Shown: positions 57,045-64,000 of the stretch, one piece after another
Layout: each line of letters starts with the position of its first letter
Position numbering within the stretch: position 1 is the stretch's first letter
Source of the DNA: Rhodospirillales bacterium
GTDB taxonomy: Bacteria; Pseudomonadota; Alphaproteobacteria; Dongiales; Dongiaceae
NCBI GenBank assembly: GCA_009885795.1
Contig: VFKA01000035.1
Location: 1-64,000, forward strand
DNA length: 64,000 bases
Direction of reading: 5' to 3'
Translations under genes and position numbers: made by a program
Notes under the pieces: model-generated
Database searches by the model: none
What the model was told of the DNA's origin: nothing
Seen by the model: the letters and a program-made list of their open reading frames with translations, nothing else

Positions 57045-57335
57045 GAGCTTGAAGGGAAAATCCCTCGTCGGGATGACAGATCTTAGTTGCATTTCGGCCA
57101 CAGATTTGCCGAAAAATCACAGGGATGGCGATAGTTGCTTGACCTGACCGTCAGGCCAAATAGGATTTGCCTCGCGTACCGGGCTTCGTGCCGAAGTTTG
57201 CTTTTCTCTAATCGACCCTTGGCTTGCCAAGGACTGTTGGGGGGGCGAGGGCGGCCGGCGGGCGCGGTGAATGGGGTGGCCGGGGGAATTTCGACATCGC
57301 CGGCCGGTGAACAAGGGTAAGAGGGAAAAACAACC
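57045..57335. other. Leader region of porin 2 (no gene seen)
   Basis: No supported gene. It holds the candidate promoter at 57139-57166, the palindrome CCTTGGCTTGCCAAGG at 57217-57232, a small AGGGAAAATCCCT hairpin near 57054, and a G-rich stretch near 57239-57270. AAGAGGGA lies 9 bp before the porin ATG as ribosome site. Confidence 0.5.
57139..57166 (+). promoter_or_regulatory. Candidate promoter with internal operator palindrome, porin 2
   Basis: TTGACC (57139-57144) and TAGGAT (57161-57166) are spaced by 16 bp. The perfect palindrome CCTGAC-C-GTCAGG (57143-57155) overlaps the -35 end and spacer, where a repressor would block polymerase. Inference from pattern only. Confidence 0.45.
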
Positions 57336-58553
57336 ATGAAGAATATTCTATATGGAACGACCGCCCTGGTCGCCGCGGGGGTGCTGGCTGGTCCCGCATT
57401 CGCGGCGGACGGGGTAAAGCTCGGCGTTGGCGGTTACTACCTTGGTGCCGCCGGCGGCGTGGTCAGCGAGGATTTCGGCGGGGATGCGTTCGTCGACGAA
57501 GACGATCTTCGCAGCCACGTATTCAAGCAGGACATCGAAATCCACTTCAAGGGCGAAACCGTCCTCGACAATGGCCTCACGGTCGGCGCGCGCGTCGAAC
57601 TGGAAGGCCAGAGCACGGGCGACTCCCGTCAAAAACCGTTCGACGGCACGGACCGTCGTGAAGACCAGATCGACGCCGCCTTCGCTTATCTGCGGGGCGG
57701 GTTCGGCGAAGTGCGGTTCGGCGATACCTCCGAAGCCGGGGCGCAGATGTGCTATCTGGTGCCGTCGGCGTCCAGCATGTTCGGCGCCGATTCGCCGTTC
57801 TTCAACTTCTCGAACGCAGGGACCGTCGGCTGGTCCGGAACGAACGGCACCTGCTACGGTCTCGAGGGCGCGGTCGGGCGGGGCAATGACAAGTCGACGA
57901 AGATCCTGTACTTCTCGCCGAACTTCGTCGGGTTCTCGTTCGCGGCGTCCTACACGCCGGACATGACCGAGGACAGCCGCAACACCACCTTCGGTGCCGG
58001 CACGCGTTTCGATAACAACTCGTCCGAGTCGTCGCAAAACTTCTCGGTCGCGGCGCAGTTTGCTCATGACTTCAACGGCTTCAACCTGGTCGTGGGCGGC
58101 GCCGGCAGCTGGGGCGATTGGGAAACCAGTCCTCCGGAAGGCGATGATCCGGCATGGTACAACGCGTACCTGAACCTCGCGTTCTCCGGTTTCACCATCG
58201 GCGGCGCGTTCAGCTACACGGATAACTACGTCTCCTACAGCGACGTCGACTACTATGTGTACGGCGCGGGCGTCACCTACAACTTCGACGCCTGGACGGT
58301 CGGAGTGGGGTGGACGCACGGTACTTACGAACTTACCGATACGACCGGCAGTCCTATCAATGGTGAAGACGAACAGGACATCATCCAGGCAACGGCGTCT
58401 TACGCGCTCGGGCCGGGAATCACCGTCGAGGCGATGGCCGGGTATGTCGATTACGATGACGGCACGACTTCGCAAGCTAACACCACCGGTTCGACGAAGC
58501 GTTCGGACTACGACGCGTTCGAACTCGGGATCGGCTTGGGCATTCGTTTCTAA
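57336..58553 (+). CDS. Outer-membrane porin, second paralogue
   Basis: This 405-residue protein has a signal peptide MKNILYGTTALVAAGVLAGPAFA and a beta-barrel ending in Phe (GLGIRF). It shares with the 7339 porin the blocks FKQDIEIxFxxxTVLDNGLTVGA, LRGGFGEVRFGD and QMCYLVPSASxMFGADSPxFNFSNAG, plus both loop cysteines. The encoding gene has its own promoter region, a strong terminator, and direct repeats on both sides, so it behaves as an isolated monocistronic unit. Confidence 0.92.
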   Translation: MKNILYGTTALVAAGVLAGPAFAADGVKLGVGGYYLGAAGGVVSEDFGGDAFVDEDDLRSHVFKQDIEIHFKGETVLDNGLTVGARVELEGQSTGDSRQKPFDGTDRREDQIDAAFAYLRGGFGEVRFGDTSEAGAQMCYLVPSASSMFGADSPFFNFSNAGTVGWSGTNGTCYGLEGAVGRGNDKSTKILYFSPNFVGFSFAASYTPDMTEDSRNTTFGAGTRFDNNSSESSQNFSVAAQFAHDFNGFNLVVGGAGSWGDWETSPPEGDDPAWYNAYLNLAFSGFTIGGAFSYTDNYVSYSDVDYYVYGAGVTYNFDAWTVGVGWTHGTYELTDTTGSPINGEDEQDIIQATASYALGPGITVEAMAGYVDYDDGTTSQANTTGSTKRSDYDAFELGIGLGIRF

Positions 58554-58576
58554 GCTTAAGCCTATCGATGCTTATG

Positions 58577-58610
58577 GGGGAGGGCGTTCCGCGCCCTCCC
58601 CTTTTTCTTT
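58577..58610 (+). terminator. Rho-independent terminator of porin 2
   Basis: GGGGAGGGCG (58577-58586) pairs perfectly with CGCCCTCCCC (58592-58601) around a 5-nt loop, followed by TTTTTCTTT. The clearest intrinsic terminator in the window, 24 bp after the porin stop. Confidence 0.93.
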
Positions 58611-58614
58611 GTGT

Positions 58615-58686
58615 TGTCATTCCGGCGAAAGCCGGAATCCATCGAGCCGCGTCGCCATGGGTCCCGGCGTTCGCCGGGACGACAGG
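58615..58686. repeat. 72-bp double-hairpin repeat, copy 2 (downstream of porin 2)
   Basis: Same orientation as the copy at 56973-57044. It starts 5 bp after the terminator T-run and ends 15 bp before the yggS-like start codon. Confidence 0.9.
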
Positions 58687-58701
58687 TTTGTTTCCTTAAC
58701 G

Positions 58702-59373
58702 ATGACGAATCTTAACACGCTCCGCGCGAGCCTCGATGCCATACACGCCCGCATCGCCAAGGCCGCCCGCGATTCAGGCCGCAAGGCGGATGCGGCCGAA
58801 TTGGTCGCGGTGACGAAATCCCAACCGCCGGAAGCAATCCGCGAGGCCCTGGCCGCCGGCCAGTGCCGGTTCGGCGAGAACCGGGTCGGCGAGGCCAAGC
58901 TGAAATGGAATTTGTTGAAACCCGAATTTCCCGATGCCACTTTGCATCTCATCGGCCCGCTCCAGACCAACAAGGTGCCGGATGCCGTGGCACTTTTCGA
59001 CGTCATCGAAACCGTCGACCGCGATCGACTCGCGCGCGCCCTGGCCTCCGAGATGGATCGTAGCGGCCGCCGGCCCGATTGTCTGGTCCAGGTGAATACC
59101 GGCGAGGAGCCGCAAAAAGGCGGCGTCTTACCCGGCGATGCGGAAGGGCTGGTCCGCCTTTGCCGCGACCTTGGGCTGCCGCTGCGGGGCCTCATGTGCA
59201 TCCCGCCCGTGGGCGAACCGCCCGCCCCTCACTTCGCGCTGTTGGCGGAAATGGCGCGGCGCCACGGTCTCGGCTGGCTCAGCATGGGAATGAGCGGCGA
59301 TTTCGAAACCGCCATCGCGCTGGGCGCCACCCATGTCCGCATTGGCACGGCGATCTTCGGTCGCCGCGCCTGA
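58702..59373 (+). CDS. YggS/PROSC-family pyridoxal phosphate homeostasis protein
   Basis: This 223-residue alanine-racemase-fold protein has the PLP lysine in LVAVTKSQPPEAIREAL, FGENRVGEAKLKW, LHLIGPLQTNK, VQVNTGEEPQKGGVLP, LMCIPP and LSMGMSGDFETAIALGATHVRIGTAIFGRR. It binds PLP and helps balance free PLP and amino-acid pools. ATG 58702 is chosen for family length. The 72-bp repeat ends just upstream, leaving little room for a promoter. Confidence 0.94.
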   Translation: MTNLNTLRASLDAIHARIAKAARDSGRKADAAELVAVTKSQPPEAIREALAAGQCRFGENRVGEAKLKWNLLKPEFPDATLHLIGPLQTNKVPDAVALFDVIETVDRDRLARALASEMDRSGRRPDCLVQVNTGEEPQKGGVLPGDAEGLVRLCRDLGLPLRGLMCIPPVGEPPAPHFALLAEMARRHGLGWLSMGMSGDFETAIALGATHVRIGTAIFGRRA

Positions 59374-59404
59374 CCATCCGACTCGGCTTCGGAGCCCGCC
59401 CGCG

Positions 59405-60343
59405 CTACATGCTTTGGCGTAACAGAATCTCGATCGCGGCCTCGTCCAACTGGACGGCCACATTCGGGTCCGGCGGCACTTCGGTGGAGGCGCCCGACAT
59501 GGTGCCGTACTTGGCCAGCCCATCGGCCATCCGCAGGGCAATAGCGGCGGAATCATCCGCCGGAATCGCCGCGCGCGGCGTGGCGACACCGTCGAATAGC
59601 GACAGGCCGGATCCAACGGCTCCGGCCGGTGGCAGGCGGAACTCCGTGGGGCGGTTGTTTAGCGGGATCCCGCCGGCGGCCGGCTCGAACGCAGCCGCCG
59701 CCTCGGGCGTCACCGCTGCCATGACTGTCGCTTCCGGCTCGCCGTCGCCCAGAACCGATGCGACGACGGCGTCCGCCATGTTCTCTCCGCCATTGGCTTC
59801 GGTGACGGCGGCGCCGATAGCCCCGGCGATGAGGCCGATGGGCCCGCCCAGCAGGCCCGCGCCGATGATCGCCGAGCCGGGCGAGATCGTATCGCCGCTG
59901 GCCCAGCGATAGAGCGAACCGATCAGCGGGATATGATGCAACGGATTGATCATGTCGATGAAATCGTCGAAGGTGAAACCGTCGGCGCCGAAGTACTGGT
60001 TGTCGCCCTTCGTCGCCGGATTGACGTGCCCCGTGGCGACGAGATGGCCGCGCTCGCGCCGGTCGATATGGTTCCAGTCCGGCTCCGCCGCCGCTGCCCC
60101 AGGCGTTGCCGGCGAAGGCGCCATCCCCATCGCTGCCGCCGGCACGGCGGCGATCGCGACGGGGGGCACCGCCAAATTGGCGCTCGGCGGGGGCGCGGCC
60201 GCGGTTTCCCCGGCCCGCGATTGGCCCGCCAGCATGGCATAGAAGCTCGCCGGATCGGTCGGCCGACTGGCTGGCGCCGCCGCCGGACGCATCATCGGCT
60301 CCGGCATGAAAGCCTGTTGTATCGAGGGGAAATCGCGCGCCAT
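59405..60343 (-). CDS. Uncharacterised alphaproteobacterial protein with glycine-zipper-like segment
   Basis: I do not recognise a named family for this 312-residue protein. Residues ~20-95 are Ala/Pro-rich and low complexity. At ~130-185 comes an ordered part: DGFTFDDFIDMINPLHHIPLIGSLYRWASGD, then GSAIIGAGLLGGPIGLIAGAIGAAV, a glycine-rich hydrophobic stretch that could insert in a membrane. The C-terminal third is again Ala/Pro-rich with helices RMADGLAKY and LDEAAIEILLRQSM. The start at 60343 follows GGGAG; there is no signal peptide. The pattern resembles hypothetical proteins I recall from related genomes. Confidence 0.75.
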   Translation of the reverse strand: MARDFPSIQQAFMPEPMMRPAAAPASRPTDPASFYAMLAGQSRAGETAAAPPPSANLAVPPVAIAAVPAAAMGMAPSPATPGAAAAEPDWNHIDRRERGHLVATGHVNPATKGDNQYFGADGFTFDDFIDMINPLHHIPLIGSLYRWASGDTISPGSAIIGAGLLGGPIGLIAGAIGAAVTEANGGENMADAVVASVLGDGEPEATVMAAVTPEAAAAFEPAAGGIPLNNRPTEFRLPPAGAVGSGLSLFDGVATPRAAIPADDSAAIALRMADGLAKYGTMSGASTEVPPDPNVAVQLDEAAIEILLRQSM

Positions 60344-60469
60344 GAATGCTCCCGGGGGCCTGATTTCCAATGGCCTGCAATAACGGGGCCAAAACTAACC
60401 GGCGGACTCTTTACGATTCATAACCGCGAGAGAGTCGGCAGAAATATCCAGCCGGCAATTCCTGCCCGA

Positions 60470-61645
60470 TCAGATCAAGTGCCCCAGGCGCGAGGCCTTG
60501 GTCTCCAGATAGCGGTTGTTGTGCCGGTTGGCCGGAACGATCAGCGGCACCCGTTCGGCCACGGCGATCCCGCATCGCCGCAGCGCCGACACCTTCGCCG
60601 GGTTGTTGGTCATGAGCCGCACCGACAGGAACCCGAGCTGGCGCAGCATCTCGGCCGCCGATTCATAGACGCGTTCGTCGGCGCCAAATCCCAACTGGCG
60701 GTTGGCTTCCAGCGTATCGGCGCCGCGATCTTGCAAGCGGTACGCGCGCAACTTGTTGACGAGGCCGATGCCGCGCCCCTCCTGCGCCAGATAAAGCAGC
60801 ACGCCGCTACCCTGGCGCGCGATTTCGGCCATGGCGCCCCGCAGCTGCTCGCCGCAATCGCAGCGCAGCGACCCAAGAAGATCGCCGGTGAAACACTCCG
60901 AATGCAGGCGCGTCAGCACCGGCTCCATGGGCGGCGGCTCGCCGACGATGATCGCCAAATGCTCGATCCCGCCGTCGCCGGGGCGGAACGCCACGATACG
61001 GGTCGGCTCGGCGGCCGCCAGCGGCACGCGGGCCTCGACCACGGGGCGCAGCGATCGCGCGGCATGGGTCTCGTAGCCCAAGATTTCGGGCCCGGAAACA
61101 CGAAGCAGCCCCTGCGCAACCGCCCAGGCGGCGATGTCGGGCCGCGGCGCCGCGCCGAGCGGCCCAAGAACGACCGCGGGCAGAAGCCGCGCATGCTTGG
61201 CAAGCTCGACCGAGGCCTCGGCCAATGGCGAAACCCCGGATGGCGCCGGCACCAGCGCCGGCATGAACTCCATCGCATCGGCGGATGGGTCGGCGATACC
61301 CAAGAGCGCCGCCGCCGGTGTCGTCGCCGGCAGCAGCAACTCCGACACCCCCTCGCCGCCTGGACCGCCGTGCCCCAGCGCGCTCGCCCTTTGACGAGTC
61401 AAGACCAGGCGGGCGGGCCCCGCGGCAAGCGCGCGTAAGCGTGAAAGCGCGCCGTCGTCGGTCGTCTCGGCGGAAAGGACCAGGACCGCCTCGCCAAGGG
61501 GCGTGCCCGGCCCCGCCTCGACCAGAACGACGGCGCCCCGGCGCAGATCGGCGACCGCGCGGTCGACGGCCACCAGCGCCGCCACGTCGCTGGACGAGGC
61601 CGGCGCCGGCTGCGCGGGCGAAGGGTGGGCGTCGTCGTCGGGCAT
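60470..61645 (-). CDS. ribA: GTP cyclohydrolase II with atypical N-terminal domain
   Basis: This 391-residue protein has a C-terminal RibA domain (~200-391): LHSECFTGDLLGSLRCDCGEQL with three zinc cysteines, QEGRGIGLVNKLRAY, and RLMTNNPAKVSALRRCGI. It opens GTP to the first riboflavin intermediate. The N-terminal ~190 residues look like a remnant of the DHBP synthase (RibB) domain (AVADLRRGAVVLVEAGPG...), without the conserved acidic catalytic residues I would expect. It is therefore probably RibA only. Confidence 0.9.
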   Translation of the reverse strand: MPDDDAHPSPAQPAPASSSDVAALVAVDRAVADLRRGAVVLVEAGPGTPLGEAVLVLSAETTDDGALSRLRALAAGPARLVLTRQRASALGHGGPGGEGVSELLLPATTPAAALLGIADPSADAMEFMPALVPAPSGVSPLAEASVELAKHARLLPAVVLGPLGAAPRPDIAAWAVAQGLLRVSGPEILGYETHAARSLRPVVEARVPLAAAEPTRIVAFRPGDGGIEHLAIIVGEPPPMEPVLTRLHSECFTGDLLGSLRCDCGEQLRGAMAEIARQGSGVLLYLAQEGRGIGLVNKLRAYRLQDRGADTLEANRQLGFGADERVYESAAEMLRQLGFLSVRLMTNNPAKVSALRRCGIAVAERVPLIVPANRHNNRYLETKASRLGHLI

Positions 61646-61775
61646 CGTCGCGCCTTACGCCCCGACCGGGGGTGGAGTCAAGGCCGGGGCGGTAGGCCGC
61701 TCCGCGCAACCGCCCGCCTTGCCGGCGCGTAATAATTGAAGATAATGATCGCCCGAGCGAGATCGAGGACGAGGG

Positions 61776-62504
61776 ATGGCAATATCCGAGACCCCGCCCG
61801 AGGGATCCGGGCGCACGCCGCCGGTACGCAGAATTCTGCTGGTCGACGATGACCCGGCGTTGCGCCAGTCCTTGGGCGAGCAGCTCCGCCTGCACGAGGA
61901 ATTCGTCGCGGTCGAGGCGGCCAGCGGCTTGCAGGCGATCGAACTGGCGAAGCTGGAACGCTTCGATGCCGTGCTCTTGGATGTCGGCTTGCCCGACATG
62001 GATGGGCGCGAGGTCTGCCGGCTGTTGCGCCGCAACGGCGTCGACGCCCCGATCATCATGCTGACCGGCGCCGATAGCGAGGTCGACACGATCCTCGGCC
62101 TCGAATCGGGCGCCAACGATTATGTGACGAAGCCGTTTCGCCTCGGCGTGTTGCTGGCGCGGCTGCGCGCGCATTTACGCCAGCACGAAGGCAGCGAATC
62201 GGCGGTCTTTACCGTCGGCCCCTACACGTTCAGGCCCGGCGCCAAGTTTCTGCTCGACGAAAAAGCCAAGAAGAAGATCCGCCTAACCGAGAAAGAAACC
62301 GCGATCCTCAAATACCTCTATCGGATAGGCAGTCGCGCCGTCGACCGCGATACGCTCTTGGGCGAGGTGTGGGGATATAACGCCGGCGTCACCACGCACA
62401 CGCTGGAGACGCATGTCTACCGGCTGCGCCAGAAGATCGAGCGCGACCCGTCGAACGCCCGGATTCTTGTCACCGAACCCGGCGGCTACCGGCTGGTGCC
62501 CTGA
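61776..62504 (+). CDS. OmpR-family response regulator
   Basis: This 242-residue protein has a receiver domain with DDD (24-26), phospho-acceptor Asp69 in VLLDVGLPDMDG and lysine in YVTKPFRLG. A winged helix follows: RLTEKETAILKYLYRIGSRAVDRDTLLGEVWGYNAGV and LETHVYRLRQKIERDP. No kinase gene is adjacent, so it is an orphan here. Its end overlaps, tail to tail, the MFS gene by 19 bp. Confidence 0.93.
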   Translation: MAISETPPEGSGRTPPVRRILLVDDDPALRQSLGEQLRLHEEFVAVEAASGLQAIELAKLERFDAVLLDVGLPDMDGREVCRLLRRNGVDAPIIMLTGADSEVDTILGLESGANDYVTKPFRLGVLLARLRAHLRQHEGSESAVFTVGPYTFRPGAKFLLDEKAKKKIRLTEKETAILKYLYRIGSRAVDRDTLLGEVWGYNAGVTTHTLETHVYRLRQKIERDPSNARILVTEPGGYRLVP

Positions 62505-63682
62505 TCGGGTCGAGCAAGCCGGCGCGCCACCCAAAGCCCGGCCAAAACCGCCATGGCGCCGGTCCCGCCGAACACCGGCACGGCAACGGCCCAATCGGCT
62601 GAAGAGATCCACGCTAAGAGAAGCGGCCCGGCGAAGACCCCGATGTTGCGCCCGGTCATCAGGACCGAAAAACCGCGCGCGGCGTTGGCGCCGGCGAGCG
62701 CGCCAGGCAGGGCAAAAAGGCAAGTCGGCGTGATGCCAGCGCCGATGCCATAGAACAGCAGCAGCGCCACCGCGCCCGCCGTGCCGCCGGCCAGTGGCAC
62801 GGCAAGCCAGACAACGGCCTGCGCCGCCAATCCCACCACCAGAAGCGGCCCCAGCCTGTCCCGGCGCCGCAAGGCAAGGCCGGTCAGAAGGTTGCAGGCC
62901 AGCAGCGTCGCCACCGGCAAGGCATAGGCAAGCGCCGCCGCCGGTCCGGCCAATCCGCCGACGTCCACCAGGTACAGCGGAAGCCAGGTCATGAAGGCGA
63001 AGTACTGGCCCGACCACAGCATGAAGACTCCGGCGCCGACCGCCATTGCCGGCCAGGGGAACGCGGCGGTGGAGCCGGGCCGGGATGCCGTCGCCTCGCT
63101 CGCCGCCTGGTGTCGGTCCCGCCGCCGCGCATGCCAAACGGCCATCAGCGCAGTGGCGGCAAGGGCGGCGATCCACGGGCCCTGCCACCAATCCGCGGCA
63201 AGAGACAGGCGCGCCATCGCCGTGGCGGCCAGTTGCCCGGTCGGGATCCAGGCCGCGATCGCGCCGATGACCAGCCCGGAATGTCTCGGCGAGGCGCTGG
63301 CGAGCGCGATGGCGGGGCCGGCGATGGCGGCGAAGGCGAAACCCACGCCCTCCACGGCCCGGCCGGCCAGCATCGCCTGGCCCGATTCGGGCGCCAGCAA
63401 GCCTATCGAGGCCCCGGCAAAGAGGCCGGCCAGGGCGGCCCAGACCGCGATTCGCGGGCCCCGGCGCCCGATCCATCGCCCGACGGCAAGGGAAAGACCT
63501 ATGCCGGCCAGCGCGTAGACCGACATGAACCCGCCGGCGAGGACATGGTCGTAATGATAGCGGGCGATAAGCGCCGGCAACACCGGCGGCAGCTTGAACA
63601 GATGAAGCGCCGCCAGGCTGGCGAGCCCGACGCCGAACCCGACGCCGGCCCAATCGGTGGATGCCGTCTTGCCTACTGTCAC
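62486..63682 (-). CDS. Major facilitator superfamily transporter (CynX/NarK-like)
   Basis: This ~398-residue protein has about twelve hydrophobic helices, with the MFS loop AVGRWIGRRGPRIAVW after helix 2 and GRAVEGVGFAFAA in helix 4. The substrate cannot be told. Start GTG 63682 (VTVGKTASTDWAGVGFG) is the best fit to the first helix; the frame is open further upstream but only with a basic extension. Divergent from the MBL-fold gene. Confidence 0.85.
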   Translation of the reverse strand: MTVGKTASTDWAGVGFGVGLASLAALHLFKLPPVLPALIARYHYDHVLAGGFMSVYALAGIGLSLAVGRWIGRRGPRIAVWAALAGLFAGASIGLLAPESGQAMLAGRAVEGVGFAFAAIAGPAIALASASPRHSGLVIGAIAAWIPTGQLAATAMARLSLAADWWQGPWIAALAATALMAVWHARRRDRHQAASEATASRPGSTAAFPWPAMAVGAGVFMLWSGQYFAFMTWLPLYLVDVGGLAGPAAALAYALPVATLLACNLLTGLALRRRDRLGPLLVVGLAAQAVVWLAVPLAGGTAGAVALLLFYGIGAGITPTCLFALPGALAGANAARGFSVLMTGRNIGVFAGPLLLAWISSADWAVAVPVFGGTGAMAVLAGLWVARRLARPDQGTSR

Positions 63683-63761
63683 GTTCGGTACCGCCGGTTT
63701 CGCCCGCCCGATGACGATGTTATAAAGACTCTTGGGGCGGAGATAAGAGCGGGATCGAAGG

Positions 63762-64000
63762 GTGAGCGAAGGGGGCCATTTATCGGTTCGTTTTTGGGGC
63801 GTGCGGGGCAGCATCGCCTGCCCCGGGCCCGCCTATGTGCGCTATGGCGGTAATACCTCTTGCGTCGAGGTGCGCTGCGGCCCGCACCTGCTGATTTTTG
63901 ACGGGGGCACCGGCCTGCGACCGCTCGGCGAGGCGCTGAAGGCGGGTGGTCCGGTCGAGGCCGATCTGTTCTTCAGTCACTCCCATCTCGACCACGTCGT
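63762..64000 (+). CDS. Metallo-beta-lactamase-fold hydrolase, N-terminal part (cut by window edge)
   Basis: From GTG 63762 the frame encodes 79 residues: VRFWGVRGSIACPGPAYVRYGGNTSCVEVRCG, LLIFDGGTGLRPLG and the zinc motif start FFSHSHLDHV. This is the PhnP/RNase Z-like branch of MBL-fold proteins that begins FWGVRGSIP. The rest lies beyond position 64000. Confidence 0.88.
   Translation, partial: MSEGGHLSVRFWGVRGSIACPGPAYVRYGGNTSCVEVRCGPHLLIFDGGTGLRPLGEALKAGGPVEADLFFSHSHLDHV

Overview
The window is high-GC, densely packed bacterial DNA. It looks like an alphaproteobacterium near the Rhodospirillales, judging from gene content and gene order only (DUF3576 lipoprotein, HemJ, a PPSR-family gene next to hemE, the his/hslVU neighbourhood, and parS sites inside rsmG). 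Most genes are housekeeping genes in tight operons with ATGA, GTGA or TTGA stop-start overlaps. No rRNA, tRNA, CRISPR array, prophage or insertion sequence was seen.

Region 1 (1-8.5 kb): the 3' end of comM, a toxin-antitoxin pair bracketed by REP-like repeats, a beta-hydroxyacid dehydrogenase, and then the most unusual locus. Here a DUF4956 membrane protein, a VTC (polyphosphate-polymerase-like) protein and a putative type I secreted RTX protein are transcribed leftward. They diverge from a two-component system followed by a porin. Both the DUF4956 gene and the RTX gene are preceded by copies of the same ~113-bp promoter cassette, which carries paired CTTAC-N6-GTAAG palindromes abutting a conserved -35 box.

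Region 2 (8.5-16 kb): a probable catabolic operon (class II aldolase, enolase-superfamily dehydratase, PxpB, PxpC, DHDPS-family lyase/dehydratase), then a three-PAS membrane histidine kinase whose second PAS domain carries a LOV photoreceptor-type cysteine motif.

Region 3 (16-28.5 kb): leftward histidine operon hisB-hisH-GNAT-hisA-hisF-hisE-HIT, rightward hslVU, and a long leftward operon Tim44-like/mltA/lutA/lutB/lutC/Smr/XRE/AAA ATPase. The last gene appears frameshifted.

Region 4 (28.5-53.9 kb): a replication-origin neighbourhood. secB, dnaQ, coaE, aroE, maf and ppsR lie on one side of a 378-bp divergent gap and hemE, hemH, hemJ and rho on the other. This is the arrangement known around the Caulobacter and Rickettsia origins. 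Further right come a glycolipid-binding/quinone reductase/dienelactone hydrolase/DUF255 group, then mnmE, mnmG, rsmG (with two parS sites), parA and parB, and the opposing DUF3576-leuS-lptE-holA operon.

Region 5 (53.9-64 kb): a TPR-sulfotransferase and a SULT-type sulfotransferase, a second porin flanked by two direct copies of a 72-bp palindromic repeat and followed by a strong terminator, a YggS-type PLP protein, a large protein of unknown function, a RibA with an atypical N-terminal domain, an OmpR-family regulator, an MFS transporter, and the start of a metallo-beta-lactamase-fold gene cut by the window edge.
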